Counted from the stretch's first letter, positions 1 to 9,860 are shown. The stretch: 36,135 bases of DNA from RGIG7332 sp045589235 (GCA_045589235.1 JAZNOR010000007.1:1-36135), one strand, 5' to 3'. A program made the numbers and translations. Notes: generated from the letters alone by a model not told the origin.

Positions 1-3000
1 GCCGGCATCTACTAACTCGTAAATTGCATCCTCTGCCCATGAATGTGCTCCAAGATCAATAAACTTCTTGCCGTCGTCTCCTCCCGGTGTTGTGCCCGGT
101 TCGTCTGTTCCAGGCTTATCAGTGTTCGGATCATCTGTCGGATCCTCAGGCTTCGGATCGTCTGATCCTCCACCGCCGCCACCGGCTGGTGCGTCATCCG
201 GGAAGGTGTCGCCGCCTGCAACTGAACCGCCGGTCGGGTTAGCAACTTCAATTTCAACGTAGAACTGTGTTTCAAGTAATCCGTCACTTACGATAAATGA
301 TGCAATGTTGTCACCACGGTCTGCTGTGGTCGGAGTCCAACTAAAGACTTGAGTAGCTTCGTCAAATACCATTCCTGCAACGCTGTCGTTCATCTTGTAG
401 GTAAGTGCATTACCTGTCTGACTCTGAGCTGTTACCTTAAATGTTAAGGTGTTACCAGCCTCAACTCTCTGCTTCGGAAGCTCGTTCGGAATCGGGCTTG
501 CATCGTCTACTGTCGGAAGCGGAATTTCAAAATCCATTTCCTCGCTCATTAAGTAATTATATCCCTTCGAAGCATCGGTTGCATCAATATAGCTTAATAT
601 TGTCGTCGTCATACCTATATCTAAGTCAACAAGGCTCGAATCATCTTTATTAACGCTAACACCTTCAATTTTGTAAGTTGCATTTTCTCCTGCATTTTCG
701 GTGCTTCCGTTATCAATATAGATATACTGACCGACAAGCCTGTTAATATCGTATTCGCCGTCAAAGCTTACTGTGATTGTGTTCTCAACACTCATATCGC
801 GGGTGAAATCTACTACCTTACCGGTGTACTTATCTGTACCGGTCATACCTGCAAGGAATGTGCCATCATTCATATAGGTGTAAATCGGCTCACCATTTGC
901 TGCATTCGGGTCGTATGAAACAACGCCGACAAAGGCAGAAATGTCAAACTTATTGTCGACAGTATAGGTTACATTGTTATTTGTTGCATAAACCACATAG
1001 TCAACCCTTCCGCTTGTTAAGGTAACCTTAACCGCGCGAGCCACATCGTTTTTACCTTCATAACCTGACTTCATTGTAACAGGCACATCTTCAACCGATG
1101 TAATATATGCGTTATCCTTGTACGGCTGAAGTACGCTAGTAAAGAGCGAATCTAAATCACTTCCTTGACGGCGTACCATAAGCTGTTTAATAAGCTCCGG
1201 TGAGTTTGATGCAATCGGAGGACGTGTGTCACCGTAAGCAAATTCAGAAATCTCATTATCAGTATTAAGTACTGTGAGTTTCAAGTGTAAATTCGGATCT
1301 CCCGGAAGTACATTAAAGAAGTCATTTATCTTAAAGTCAATACTGAGCGTCTTCGCTTCCGGATTTTCTGCTCTGTAAATGTTTTTAACCCAGGTAAAGC
1401 CGACCGGTGATTTAAGTGGAGTTCCCCATGCATTTGCCCATAGCTCGTCTTCGCCGTATGGAATTTCAGGACCTGCATATGAACCGATAAATTCTCCACT
1501 TGCATCGACCTGTGCTGTCATCGGAATATCAACTTCAACTTCATCGCTCTGTGAATGGAAGTTATAGACGTGATCGTCGCCACCTTTTACACGGAAGAAG
1601 TCAACTGCATATCCGATGTCATCATTAACTTCAACCTCAACAACCGTTCTGCGATAGATTTCAGTTGAATCGTAGAGTTCCGGAACGTCAACATCCATTA
1701 TCTTTACCTTGCCCGAATCGTCAAAGTGATACGGATCACCCGAGGTAATTCCTTTTTCACTTGCATTTGAATACGTAGCTCCGTAACCTGCCCCGTTTTC
1801 TTCAATTACATGTACTGTATTGTGCGCCATTGGAGTTGAACTCCAAGTGAGGCGATTACAGTTAAGCGACTTATAATCAGGGTTACCGAGATCCGGTGCC
1901 ATATCTATACCATATGCGATAAGACCTAAATTAAGGGTTCCCTTGTGTCCGTGACCAGCGTTTTTTCCATAATACATCCATAAGCTGCGCTGAGTGTCAA
2001 ATCCGTTGTTAGCCTCTTTCCACTCACCGTCACGCGTTATCATAATACCAACGCCGCCGAGATTTGTGCTCGCATGGTCTACCATCGGACCCTTTTCGTC
2101 GATAACCGCCTGTATTTCACGCTGGATTGCATACGGATCTTTTGATCTGATACCGCCGTTTAAATCGCTTATATCTCCATCTGACAAGAGATAAATCATT
2201 CGGGCGATATTGTCATCGTGAATACCTGCATTCCACGCGGTAACGAAAAGTCCGCGGTTTCCGACGCTGCCCGGTTTTGCATACTGACCTGTATCGCCTA
2301 TGTTCGGTATATAGCGACTTGCCATCGTAAGTTCAGTACCTGCAAATATCATTCTACGGTACTTTGCATTTTCATATAAATTTCCTGCCGCATAAGTATC
2401 CTTATAGGTTAACAAGATTGCCGCGATATTACCAATTGAGTTAATCCAGGAATTGTTATAAGCCGGAGCTGCCTCATTTCCCCAACCGTCGCGGTCAACG
2501 GTATTTATAAGATGAACATAGGTCTGACCGGTCTCACCTTTTATTCCTGTTTCACTCGGCTCGAAAATCCAGTCAATCCATTCCTTACTCTCAGGCATCG
2601 TATCGAGCACTACACCAATCGTTGCCATAACCGTTTGCTGATAACCGAAGTTACCCCAGATATCAAGGTCGTGGACACCCTTGCGAATTTCACGAAGAAG
2701 TCCGTTATCCGCGTTATAACGAATAAGCTCTGCCGAGGTCTTCGGATTATCAAGCTTTAACTCCTGAGCCTTATTTGAAAGGAAGTTTATAACCTTCTGA
2801 TTTTCCATTGCAGGCCAGAATGCATCATATGCCCAAGCTAAGTTTGTTGCGGTAATATAATCACCAATACAACCGTTAATTCTACCTCTGCCCGAGCCGC
2901 CTGATGAGGATACATACTTATATCTCCAATCCGGGTCGAGCTTCATTGTTGGATAAATATCTGCAATACGGTCGAGTATTATAGCGCCTGCAATACCGTA

Positions 3001-6000
3001 TTTTTCCTCACCTGTGTAAACATAAGCATCACGGAGTGAGTTAAGCGCCTTTGAAAAAACGCCGCCGGAGCCGGTGCCCCAGCCACCTGCCCAAAGTCCC
3101 GATGCATTATATGCAGGAATGTATACGTGAACTTCCTTTACAGTATCATAAGGCGCCGCATAGTACTTGCCGGTATCATAGCCAAAGCCGTTATCAACAC
3201 CCCAACCGTGGATGCCTTCATTGTGAAGAATGCCTTCTTTATCAACATACTCATCCTTTTCAGGATAAAGAATATTTGCAAGATATCCGACCTCGCCATT
3301 TGCAACAAGTTCGTCATTCTTCTGCTTTGAAACCGCAGGGTCCCAGATACCGTGCTCGTCAATACCAAGCTCGTAATACTTACCGAAGTCGTTTGACGGG
3401 AAGTATCTGCGGCATTCAGGGCACTGAACCTTCCACTTGACATCCATTGGGTCAATATTCCAGGTTTTACCGTGCTTGTTGACATTGTTTGTGCCACAGT
3501 AGCGGCAGTTTGTATAGAACGGGTCGCCGTACCACTGACTGCCACGCGGAAGAGCATTTGTTGTTATCATATTATAAAGCTCTTCATATCTGTCTACATA
3601 TTTATCCGCTACGGCTACTGCAGATTTTCTTGTTGCCAGTGCCCAATCGTATTTTTCAATATTAGCAAGAGCATTACCGATTTCTTCATCGTTATAATAT
3701 GTTCTGCGAGATTTGAGTGAGCCTGCAACCAAATCAAAAGTAACATCACGCGTTACAGTTCCTAATGTTGCCGTAACCGTAATTGTTGCATAACCCGTCT
3801 CATGTGCAGTAACGATACCGTCAGTCGATACGGTAGCAACCTCTTCATCTGAAGATTTATAGGTATATGTCGCCTCGCCCGCCTCAACAATTGAGCTTGG
3901 AGTTTCTTTTAAAATTCCGCACGAGTCACCAATTGCAAGGACATTTGCATCCTTACCGTTATCAAGTCCTACTTTTAAGCTTTCAAGCGGTTTTGCCGCA
4001 GATAAAATAATTTTATTCAGATAGAAGTTACCCGGAAGTCCCGAAGTCGGATTTCCAAGCTCCGCTACCTCCAGCACGATATAATAATCGGTCTGACCGG
4101 AAAGCTTAAGCTCACCTAAATCAGCGTATCTCAAATCGCCAAGGTCAGATTTTTCAAAGCCGAATGTGGCAATCGGGGTTGCATTTTGGTAAGCCGACAC
4201 AACACCCTCGTCACCGATACTTCCCGGCAAGAGATACACATTAATTTTATTTGCGGCACTACCTCCGCTATACGCATAAGAGCCGCGGTAAATTCCCTCT
4301 TCCGGCGCTTTAATTTTAAATACAATATGCTGCCCTACTGTATCACCCATTACACGAAGTGCACCGTAGAATGTAGAGGCACCTTTGTGAGTTCCCTTAT
4401 TTACATACACCCAGTTTGTGTTTTTCTCAGGGTTATATTCCGTAAGATTTGCAACAGATTCACCAGAGCGTGCCAAACCCTTTATGAAATCATATTCAAC
4501 AGAATTTTCGATACCAAGATAAGTTAAATCATCACGCTCGACCAGCACTTTAACGGTAGCACTGGCTTCTTTGGTATCTTCTCCGATTTTTACCGTCGCG
4601 GTAACAATCGCATCCCCTCCAGCCTTGGCAAGCATAGCGCCTGTTGTGGCGTTAATTTCAAGAACATTGGGATCACTTGATGAATAAGTAATAGTTGCAC
4701 CGGTTAAATCGGCAGCTGACCCGTCTGACATTTTTGCCGAAACGGTTGCAATGCCTGTTCCGTTTAAAGCAAGTCTTTCCACTAAGTTCAAAACTACTTC
4801 TGATAGCACCGGAGCTTCAACAACCGGAGCTTCTCCGTCAAAAATAAGCTTTGAAACGCTGTGTGTAGCATATCCCTCGGAACCATTTACACCGAGTTTG
4901 GATGCCTGAAGCACTAATATATATTCGCTGTTTTCCATAAGTGCAATCTCGCCCAGATTAACTGTGTGCGCACCTTCACTTGAGTCGTAATCAAACTCTG
5001 CAATCGGATTTACCAAACTTATGGAGTTGTCAATATCCGTAACATTGCCTTCAAATAAATATGCCTTTGCACTTCTTGCACCAATATGGTTTTCATATTC
5101 CAGTTTCAACTGATATGCGCCACGCGCACCGCTTTTAAATTTAATTGCAGACCACGAATCTTCATCTATTGCAATAAATCTTACCGCGCCGTTTTTTGCA
5201 ACTGCGCGCCCGGTGGCATTCATATAGTTTCCGCCATATTTCCAACGCGCATTTTTATCTGCATTATAGTCAGAAAACTCTGCGTTTTCGCCCTCTGAAA
5301 GGCCTGTCATAAGATCAATTACACTTGATGTTGCCTCGCCGCCAAAGCTTACGCATTCAACTTTTCGAGTTGCGGTTTTTGTATAACCGTCGAGCGTAAC
5401 TGTTGCTGTAATATTCGCAACACCGTGTGCAACCGGCTTAACTTCACCTGTAAGCGCATCAACAGTTGCAACATTTTCATTATCGCTTGTAAATGTAATT
5501 TTACCCTGAGTTGCTTCATTTAATACCGCAGTCTTTCCGTTTTCAAGAGTCGCAGTAACGGATGCAGTTGCAGTTTTATTTATCGGAAGTACATAAGCGG
5601 ATAATCTAAAATCTACATCAGCTATTTCAAGCGGTTTCTCACCGACAAACGAAACAGAGCGAATAAACATTCCCTGTGTTCCGATACCGCCATTTGTCAT
5701 TTCACTGGAATTTGTATTTAATTCCTCAGATGTGATAAATAAAATTTTCTCTGTTCCTGCCTCATCCGGAGTGACGATGTACTGACCAACGGTTGCAGTA
5801 AACACGGCAGTACTATTGTTGGGATCATCCAATAAAATTGCAGTTCCAAGATGAGTCTGCTCCTTACGGTTTTCAACTTTATAGAGCTGTTCTGCATTTA
5901 AGTCACAGAGATAAATATCCGCCTGAGGAGCAGTATGATATGCTTTATGCTTAATCTCAATTTTATATTTACCCGGCTTCTCCGGCATCTTTATAACAAA

Positions 6001-7209
6001 ACCATAGCCCTGGTTCTTATCAGCGCTACCCATACTGAGGCGTGCAAACCCTTCACGCATTGTGGCGTAACCGGAATTGATAGCACTTACATCCGGTGCA
6101 TACTTCCAATTCGGGTTTTTATCTTTGTCATATTCTAATATAGAATATATCGTCGTCTGATGTGCATATGCCGTTCCGTCTTCAAGACCGTAGCGGAAGT
6201 CATAAACGCAAGTTGCATCAGCTCCTGCCCACTCTTCGGTATATTCATAAGTAATATCTATTGAGCTTACATTAATCTTAATTTCAGCATCTTTAGTAAT
6301 ACCACCGAGCGTAACACTGGCCGTAACCGTAGCCGTATCAGTTCCCTCTCCGCCTTTGTATTTAACAACACCGTCTGTAACTGTGATACGGTCAGAAGTT
6401 GTTGAATAAACTATCGTTGCTTTAGATAAATCTGCCGCTGTGCCATCTGTCATTTTACCGCTAAGCAAGAGAGCAATATCAACACTTGGGCGAACAGTTC
6501 CCCCGCTTGCGCGCAAGGTAAGGCTTGCAAGGGTCGGCGGAGCAGTTCCGTCTAAAGTTATGTTTTTAAGGTAACATCCGTAATTTCCGAGATTTGCTAC
6601 ATTATTACCCGGAGTTGCGCCACTTGCCGCCTTTAAAACAATTTTCTTAAATGTTCCTTTATCTTGCTCGGTTACTGTAAATTCGCCTGCATTTACGGTA
6701 ACCATTGCGGTTGAATTAACATTTACCTTTCCGTAATAGCTTGCACTGTCCGTTGTGAGCAGCGCTTTATTAACCACTGTGCTATTCTCAAAAAACCAAA
6801 TGTCATATGCACTTGCAGCAGAGCCAACGGTAAATTTAAGAGTATACTTTCCCGCCTTTTCAGGCATTTTTAGATTTAGTGTCAAAAAGTGGTCAGCACT
6901 CGTTGCGCGGAAAGCAAGACGGCCGTATTTGTCTACCGTCATGCTTTGGGCACTGTAATTGCCGTCGGAATACCAGTTCGTATTCGTTTTAACGCTTTCA
7001 CCCGCGAATGTTTTATTTAACACATCAAACGAGTTAAGAGGAGTAACAAGAGACGCAAAATCAGGTATCTGATACATTGTTGTCGCTGCTTCTCCCGCCC
7101 AATCGTTATCTGCCGAGTAAGCAAATAGCCCCATCGGAATAAAGCCGATAAGCATTGAAAGCGTTATAATAAATGCTGCAGCTTTTTTTATCCTTATGTT
7201 CATTTTCAT
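1..7209 (-). CDS. Giant SLH-anchored heparinase II/III-like surface protein (C-terminus beyond window)
   Basis: An open frame of 2403 codons runs from the ATG at 7209 to the left edge with no stop in what I translated. AGGAGG lies 8 bases before the ATG. Residues 1 to about 30 are a signal peptide. Four repeats follow (about 35-320, 323-620, 623-890, 895-1165), each a beta-sandwich-like unit with an NxxWKY-type motif and a GxYT/GKY core, then a BIG2-like Ig domain. Residues about 1167-2200 resemble heparinase II/III-type polysaccharide lyases: a helical part containing two CxxC pairs (C1235/C1238, C1263/C1266; zinc-ribbon-like) and a beta part with the H1753-G-H1755-K motif. A putative Ig (He_PIG-like) domain lies at about 2230-2327, then a Gly/Asp/Pro linker, then the first 23 residues of an SLH domain (FIDLGAHSWAEDAIYEL). 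Family knowledge suggests cleavage of uronic-acid-containing glycans at the cell surface; the substrate cannot be read from sequence. Confidence 0.9.
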   Translation of the reverse strand, partial: MKMNIRIKKAAAFIITLSMLIGFIPMGLFAYSADNDWAGEAATTMYQIPDFASLVTPLNSFDVLNKTFAGESVKTNTNWYSDGNYSAQSMTVDKYGRLAFRATSADHFLTLNLKMPEKAGKYTLKFTVGSAASAYDIWFFENSTVVNKALLTTDSASYYGKVNVNSTAMVTVNAGEFTVTEQDKGTFKKIVLKAASGATPGNNVANLGNYGCYLKNITLDGTAPPTLASLTLRASGGTVRPSVDIALLLSGKMTDGTAADLSKATIVYSTTSDRITVTDGVVKYKGGEGTDTATVTASVTLGGITKDAEIKINVSSIDITYEYTEEWAGADATCVYDFRYGLEDGTAYAHQTTIYSILEYDKDKNPNWKYAPDVSAINSGYATMREGFARLSMGSADKNQGYGFVIKMPEKPGKYKIEIKHKAYHTAPQADIYLCDLNAEQLYKVENRKEQTHLGTAILLDDPNNSTAVFTATVGQYIVTPDEAGTEKILFITSEELNTNSSEMTNGGIGTQGMFIRSVSFVGEKPLEIADVDFRLSAYVLPINKTATASVTATLENGKTAVLNEATQGKITFTSDNENVATVDALTGEVKPVAHGVANITATVTLDGYTKTATRKVECVSFGGEATSSVIDLMTGLSEGENAEFSDYNADKNARWKYGGNYMNATGRAVAKNGAVRFIAIDEDSWSAIKFKSGARGAYQLKLEYENHIGARSAKAYLFEGNVTDIDNSISLVNPIAEFDYDSSEGAHTVNLGEIALMENSEYILVLQASKLGVNGSEGYATHSVSKLIFDGEAPVVEAPVLSEVVLNLVERLALNGTGIATVSAKMSDGSAADLTGATITYSSSDPNVLEINATTGAMLAKAGGDAIVTATVKIGEDTKEASATVKVLVERDDLTYLGIENSVEYDFIKGLARSGESVANLTEYNPEKNTNWVYVNKGTHKGASTFYGALRVMGDTVGQHIVFKIKAPEEGIYRGSYAYSGGSAANKINVYLLPGSIGDEGVVSAYQNATPIATFGFEKSDLGDLRYADLGELKLSGQTDYYIVLEVAELGNPTSGLPGNFYLNKIILSAAKPLESLKVGLDNGKDANVLAIGDSCGILKETPSSIVEAGEATYTYKSSDEEVATVSTDGIVTAHETGYATITVTATLGTVTRDVTFDLVAGSLKSRRTYYNDEEIGNALANIEKYDWALATRKSAVAVADKYVDRYEELYNMITTNALPRGSQWYGDPFYTNCRYCGTNNVNKHGKTWNIDPMDVKWKVQCPECRRYFPSNDFGKYYELGIDEHGIWDPAVSKQKNDELVANGEVGYLANILYPEKDEYVDKEGILHNEGIHGWGVDNGFGYDTGKYYAAPYDTVKEVHVYIPAYNASGLWAGGWGTGSGGVFSKALNSLRDAYVYTGEEKYGIAGAIILDRIADIYPTMKLDPDWRYKYVSSSGGSGRGRINGCIGDYITATNLAWAYDAFWPAMENQKVINFLSNKAQELKLDNPKTSAELIRYNADNGLLREIRKGVHDLDIWGNFGYQQTVMATIGVVLDTMPESKEWIDWIFEPSETGIKGETGQTYVHLINTVDRDGWGNEAAPAYNNSWINSIGNIAAILLTYKDTYAAGNLYENAKYRRMIFAGTELTMASRYIPNIGDTGQYAKPGSVGNRGLFVTAWNAGIHDDNIARMIYLLSDGDISDLNGGIRSKDPYAIQREIQAVIDEKGPMVDHASTNLGGVGIMITRDGEWKEANNGFDTQRSLWMYYGKNAGHGHKGTLNLGLIAYGIDMAPDLGNPDYKSLNCNRLTWSSTPMAHNTVHVIEENGAGYGATYSNASEKGITSGDPYHFDDSGKVKIMDVDVPELYDSTEIYRRTVVEVEVNDDIGYAVDFFRVKGGDDHVYNFHSQSDEVEVDIPMTAQVDASGEFIGSYAGPEIPYGEDELWANAWGTPLKSPVGFTWVKNIYRAENPEAKTLSIDFKINDFFNVLPGDPNLHLKLTVLNTDNEISEFAYGDTRPPIASNSPELIKQLMVRRQGSDLDSLFTSVLQPYKDNAYITSVEDVPVTMKSGYEGKNDVARAVKVTLTSGRVDYVVYATNNNVTYTVDNKFDISAFVGVVSYDPNAANGEPIYTYMNDGTFLAGMTGTDKYTGKVVDFTRDMSVENTITVSFDGEYDINRLVGQYIYIDNGSTENAGENATYKIEGVSVNKDDSSLVDLDIGMTTTILSYIDATDASKGYNYLMSEEMDFEIPLPTVDDASPIPNELPKQRVEAGNTLTFKVTAQSQTGNALTYKMNDSVAGMVFDEATQVFSWTPTTADRGDNIASFIVSDGLLETQFYVEIEVANPTGGSVAGGDTFPDDAPAGGGGGGSDDPKPEDPTDDPNTDKPGTDEPGTTPGGDDGKKFIDLGAHSWAEDAIYELVDAG

Positions 7210-7276
7210 AACTTAATCCTCCTACTTTAAATTTATAAAACGAACAATTTAAAGCAATTCTAATTGCCTATTATAA

Positions 7277-7305
7277 ATTATATCTTTATTACAATACTTA
7301 TTCAA
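7277..7305 (-). promoter_or_regulatory. SigA-type promoter of the surface lyase
   Basis: On the minus strand a -35 TTGAAT (7305-7300) is followed by a 17-base spacer and a perfect -10 TATAAT (7282-7277). Transcription would start near 7270, giving a leader of about 60 bases before the ATG at 7209. Confidence 0.75.
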
Positions 7306-7330
7306 TTTGATTTAGGGACTAATTTTTATG

Positions 7331-7340
7331 AATTTGCGAC
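7331..7340 (-). promoter_or_regulatory. Candidate operator GTCGCAAATT upstream of the lyase promoter
   Basis: GTCGCAAATT on the minus strand is centred about 65 bases before the predicted transcription start, a usual place for an activator. Near-identical GTCGCAATTT copies lie at 16323-16332 and 16577-16586 before the sugar permease genes. Binding by the AraC regulator encoded at 14751 is inference. Confidence 0.35.
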
Positions 7341-7374
7341 ATTAACTTGTGTATATATTTTCTGACATCATAGT

Positions 7375-7403
7375 AAAAACCACCGCCAAAGGCGGTGGTT
7401 TTT
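7375..7403 (-). terminator. Intrinsic terminator after the FGGY kinase gene
   Basis: AAAACCACCGCC and GGCGGTGGTTTT form a perfect stem with a three-base loop. It has T-runs on both strands, so it can also act in the other direction. It lies about 35 bases past the kinase stop. Confidence 0.85.
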
Positions 7404-7438
7404 AATTTGCTTTAAGAAATATGCTTGTAAATACTGTC

Positions 7439-8962
7439 TTATAATACTTCTATCACTTTTTCTTCAACACTGAGTAATTTTTTATAATTATCGAGATACT
7501 TGTTAAAACCTTTGATTGTTTCTTCATCAGGTGCTATCGTGCTCGATTCAACCTTAGAGAATACATTCTCATTTAAATATTCATCTAAACTGCCGGTTTT
7601 GTTCATCATATAAGCAACTAAAAGCGCCATACCGTAAGGTCCGCCCTCACTTGCGGTCTCCATACAGGTAATCGGGGCACCAACTGCTGCTGCCATATAT
7701 TTCTGTCCGACACCGGGTGTTTTAAAAAGTCCTCCGTGTCCTGTCAGTGAGTCGATTTTCACTTTTTCTTCAGTTAAAATTTCCATACCAATTGCAAGCG
7801 TTGTCATTGTTGTATATAACTGCGCACGCACAAAATTTGCAAGCGTAAAATTTGCGTTGGGCAGTCTCAAAACCAATGGCCTTCCCGAATCCATATGGGT
7901 TATGCCTTCACCTGACATATAATTGCAAACGAGCACACCGCCGCAATCGGCATCCCCCTCAAGTGACTTATTGTAAAGCTTTGTATATAACTCACCACTG
8001 CTTGGGCTTGACCCGAAAAGCTCTGCCGCTTCGTTAATTACACTCGCCCACGCGTTGGTATCGTTCGTACAATTGTTGCAATGTACCATTGCAACAGGCT
8101 TACCGTCAGGCGTTGTTACCATATCAATTTCTTCATAAACTCTTGTTAAGCCTTTCTCCAACACAACCATTGAGAAAATTGACGTACCTGCCGAAATATT
8201 TCCCGTTCTTGCCGCAATTGAATTGGTTGCGGTCATACCCGTTCCCGCATCACCCTCGGGTGGTGCAAACGGAATACCGATTGGCAATAACCCGTCTATT
8301 TTTTTGTTACCGCCATTCGTTAAAGCTCCTGCATTTTCACCCGCGCAAAGAACCTTTGGCAGCACATCATACACACTCCACGGGAGATTGAAATTCTTAA
8401 GCTTTGCATCTAATTTTGAAAGCATTTCTTCATCGTAGTTAAGCTTTTCAGAATCAATCGGGAAAACACCCGATGCCTCGCCGATTCCTATTGCATTGAC
8501 ACCCGTAAGCATATAGTGAATATATCCTGCAAGGGTTGTAATATGCGCAATTTTGTTTATATGCTCTTCACCATTGAGTACTGCCTGATAAAGATGCGCA
8601 ATCGACCAACGTTGCGGCACATTGAAGTTAAAAAGCGAAGTAAGTTCAGCTGCTGCCTGCGCTGTAATTGTGTTCTGCCAGGTGCGAAAAGGCGTGAGTA
8701 AATTCCAGTCCTCATCAAATGCAAGATAACCATGCATCATCCCGGAAATACCCATGGCGGTTATGCAGTCGCGATTTTCCACCTGTGAAAGAGTTTCTTT
8801 TACTCCCCTCCAAGCCTCATCCAAATCGTATGTCCATATACCATCGATATATGAGCTTTTCCAGGTATAGCCGCCGGAGCTTTTTTGTGTTAATTTTTCA
8901 TCTACCGTAACGGCTTTGATTCGTGTTGAGCCGAGCTCTAATCCCAAATATAATTTACCCAT
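7439..8962 (-). CDS. FGGY-family carbohydrate kinase (xylulokinase-like)
   Basis: The 507-residue length is typical of FGGY sugar kinases, cytoplasmic enzymes that phosphorylate pentoses, pentuloses or polyols with ATP. The N-terminal phosphate-binding strand is LELGSTRIKAV (residues 8-18), GISGMMHG lies at 71-78, and the segment PPEGDAGTGM (234-243) contains the likely catalytic Asp238. The start ATG at 8962 is preceded by AGAGGAG at good spacing. The gene is monocistronic, with its own promoter and a terminator just downstream, between the surface lyase and the tRNA pair. A role in using sugars released by the lyase is plausible from position only. Substrate specificity (xylulose, ribulose, other) cannot be assigned from what I see. 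Confidence 0.88.
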   Translation of the reverse strand: MGKLYLGLELGSTRIKAVTVDEKLTQKSSGGYTWKSSYIDGIWTYDLDEAWRGVKETLSQVENRDCITAMGISGMMHGYLAFDEDWNLLTPFRTWQNTITAQAAAELTSLFNFNVPQRWSIAHLYQAVLNGEEHINKIAHITTLAGYIHYMLTGVNAIGIGEASGVFPIDSEKLNYDEEMLSKLDAKLKNFNLPWSVYDVLPKVLCAGENAGALTNGGNKKIDGLLPIGIPFAPPEGDAGTGMTATNSIAARTGNISAGTSIFSMVVLEKGLTRVYEEIDMVTTPDGKPVAMVHCNNCTNDTNAWASVINEAAELFGSSPSSGELYTKLYNKSLEGDADCGGVLVCNYMSGEGITHMDSGRPLVLRLPNANFTLANFVRAQLYTTMTTLAIGMEILTEEKVKIDSLTGHGGLFKTPGVGQKYMAAAVGAPITCMETASEGGPYGMALLVAYMMNKTGSLDEYLNENVFSKVESSTIAPDEETIKGFNKYLDNYKKLLSVEEKVIEVL

Positions 8963-9073
8963 AAACGCAACTCCTCTTAAGTTTATTTTGCATTACATAA
9001 AGCAAAAAGAATCCTACTTGCTATTTATTAATTTTCATATAATGCTCCAAGTAATTTGTTAAATAGGTATTTA

Positions 9074-9102
9074 ATTGTATCATATAAAATTCAGCTTTTC
9101 AA
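9074..9102 (-). promoter_or_regulatory. Extended -10 promoter of the FGGY kinase gene
   Basis: On the minus strand: -35 TTGAAA (9102-9097), 17-base spacer, and -10 TACAAT (9079-9074) preceded by TGA, an extended -10. This leaves a leader of about 105 bases. A loose repeat (ACTTG near 9050, CAAGT near 9016) could fold in that leader. Confidence 0.7.
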
Positions 9103-9182
9103 TAAAAACCTATGTTTAATTTCCAATCCTACAGGAAAAACCGGACTAAATCCGAATAGATACGAATGATAAAACTCGAAAA

Positions 9183-9217
9183 AGAAAAAGACTTGGTATT
9201 TCAGTAATACCAAGTCT
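9183..9217 (-). terminator. Terminator of the tRNA operon
   Basis: On the minus strand GACTTGGTATT and AATACCAAGTC form an 11-pair stem with a short loop, followed by TTTTTCTTT. It lies 8 bases past the 3' end of the tRNA-fMet gene. Confidence 0.9.
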
Positions 9218-9224
9218 ATTCTTA

Positions 9225-9301
<77 letters not shown>

Positions 9302-9308
9302 ATATTGA

Positions 9309-9395
9309 TGGTGCCGCTGACCGGACTTGAACCGGTACGGTATTGCTACCGAGGGATTTTAAGTCCCTTGTGTCTGCCGATTCCACCACAGCGGC
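9309..9395 (-). tRNA. tRNA-Leu (UAA)
   Basis: An 87-base class II tRNA with long variable arm and encoded CCA. The acceptor stem is GCCGCTG/CAGCGGC with discriminator A73. The anticodon loop CTTAAAA gives UAA, reading UUA. It is the first gene of the operon with initiator tRNA. Confidence 0.96.
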
Positions 9396-9402
9396 AAGGG
9401 AT

Positions 9403-9439
9403 TCTATGGCACTCTCTTTTTTAGTGCCATAATAGAATA
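9403..9439 (-). repeat. Inverted repeat between the tRNA promoter and tRNA-Leu
   Basis: CTATGGCACT and AGTGCCATAA form nearly matched arms around an A-rich loop (plus-strand 9404-9413 and 9423-9432; flanking ATTCT/AGAAT extends the symmetry). The outer arm runs into the -10 box of the tRNA promoter. It could be a hairpin in the pre-tRNA 5' leader or a protein-binding site. Confidence 0.6.
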
Positions 9440-9462
9440 CCATATTTTTGCTCAGTTGTCAA
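9434..9462 (-). promoter_or_regulatory. Promoter of the tRNA-Leu/tRNA-fMet operon
   Basis: A consensus -35 TTGACA (9462-9457), 17-base spacer and -10 TATTCT (9439-9434) on the minus strand. It is the strongest promoter-like sequence I found here, as expected for stable RNA. Confidence 0.85.
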
Positions 9463-9470
9463 TCTATTTT

Positions 9471-9860
9471 TCAAACTTTTTTAGCATTACATTTAGCGAC
9501 AAACTTTTCTGCACCTACGATAAAGCGCTCGTGCATACCTTCGCCGATTTTTTCACAGGCATCGAATGCCTCTACTTTAAACGTAAGTTTTCTTCCCTCA
9601 ACTGCGACAAGCTCGCTCTGTGCATACACATCCATTCCGCACGGAGTTGCCGCAAGATGTGATATATCAAGCTTTGTTCCGACGGTGACATTTCCCTCGC
9701 CTACCGCATCTGCAACACTCATTGACGCTGCACATTCCATAATCGCAACCATAAACGGTGTTGAGAAAACGGGAATAAGACCGCTTCCGACCGAGCTTGC
9801 AAGCATACTTTCGTCTACTGTTACACTATATTTACCTTTAATTCCTGCCTTTAATTCCAT
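9471..9860 (-). CDS. Hotdog-fold acyl-CoA thioesterase (FlK-like)
   Basis: About 129 residues, the usual size for a single hotdog-domain thioesterase that hydrolyses acyl-CoA. Family motifs visible are the TPFMVAIMECAAS helix, the TVGTKLDISHLAATP segment and EKIGEGMHERFIV near the C-terminus. This pattern matches the fluoroacetyl-CoA thioesterase-like (thioesterase_7) group; fluoroacetate itself is not implied. A GTG at 9869 would add three residues, but it overlaps the GAGGTGA ribosome binding site that serves the ATG at 9860, so I choose the ATG. The gene follows spoVAE by 47 bases but has a promoter of its own, so it need not belong to the sporulation regulon. Confidence 0.82.
   Translation of the reverse strand: MELKAGIKGKYSVTVDESMLASSVGSGLIPVFSTPFMVAIMECAASMSVADAVGEGNVTVGTKLDISHLAATPCGMDVYAQSELVAVEGRKLTFKVEAFDACEKIGEGMHERFIVGAEKFVAKCNAKKV

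Noticed and set aside
68..262. Plus-strand Ser/Pro/Gly-rich frame
   Set aside because: Antisense shadow of the low-complexity Gly/Asp/Pro linker before the SLH domain.
3051..3557. Open frames on both strands within the surface lyase
   Set aside because: They are in other frames than the continuous 2403-codon frame, whose translation gives recognisable lyase sequence here; no ribosome binding sites.
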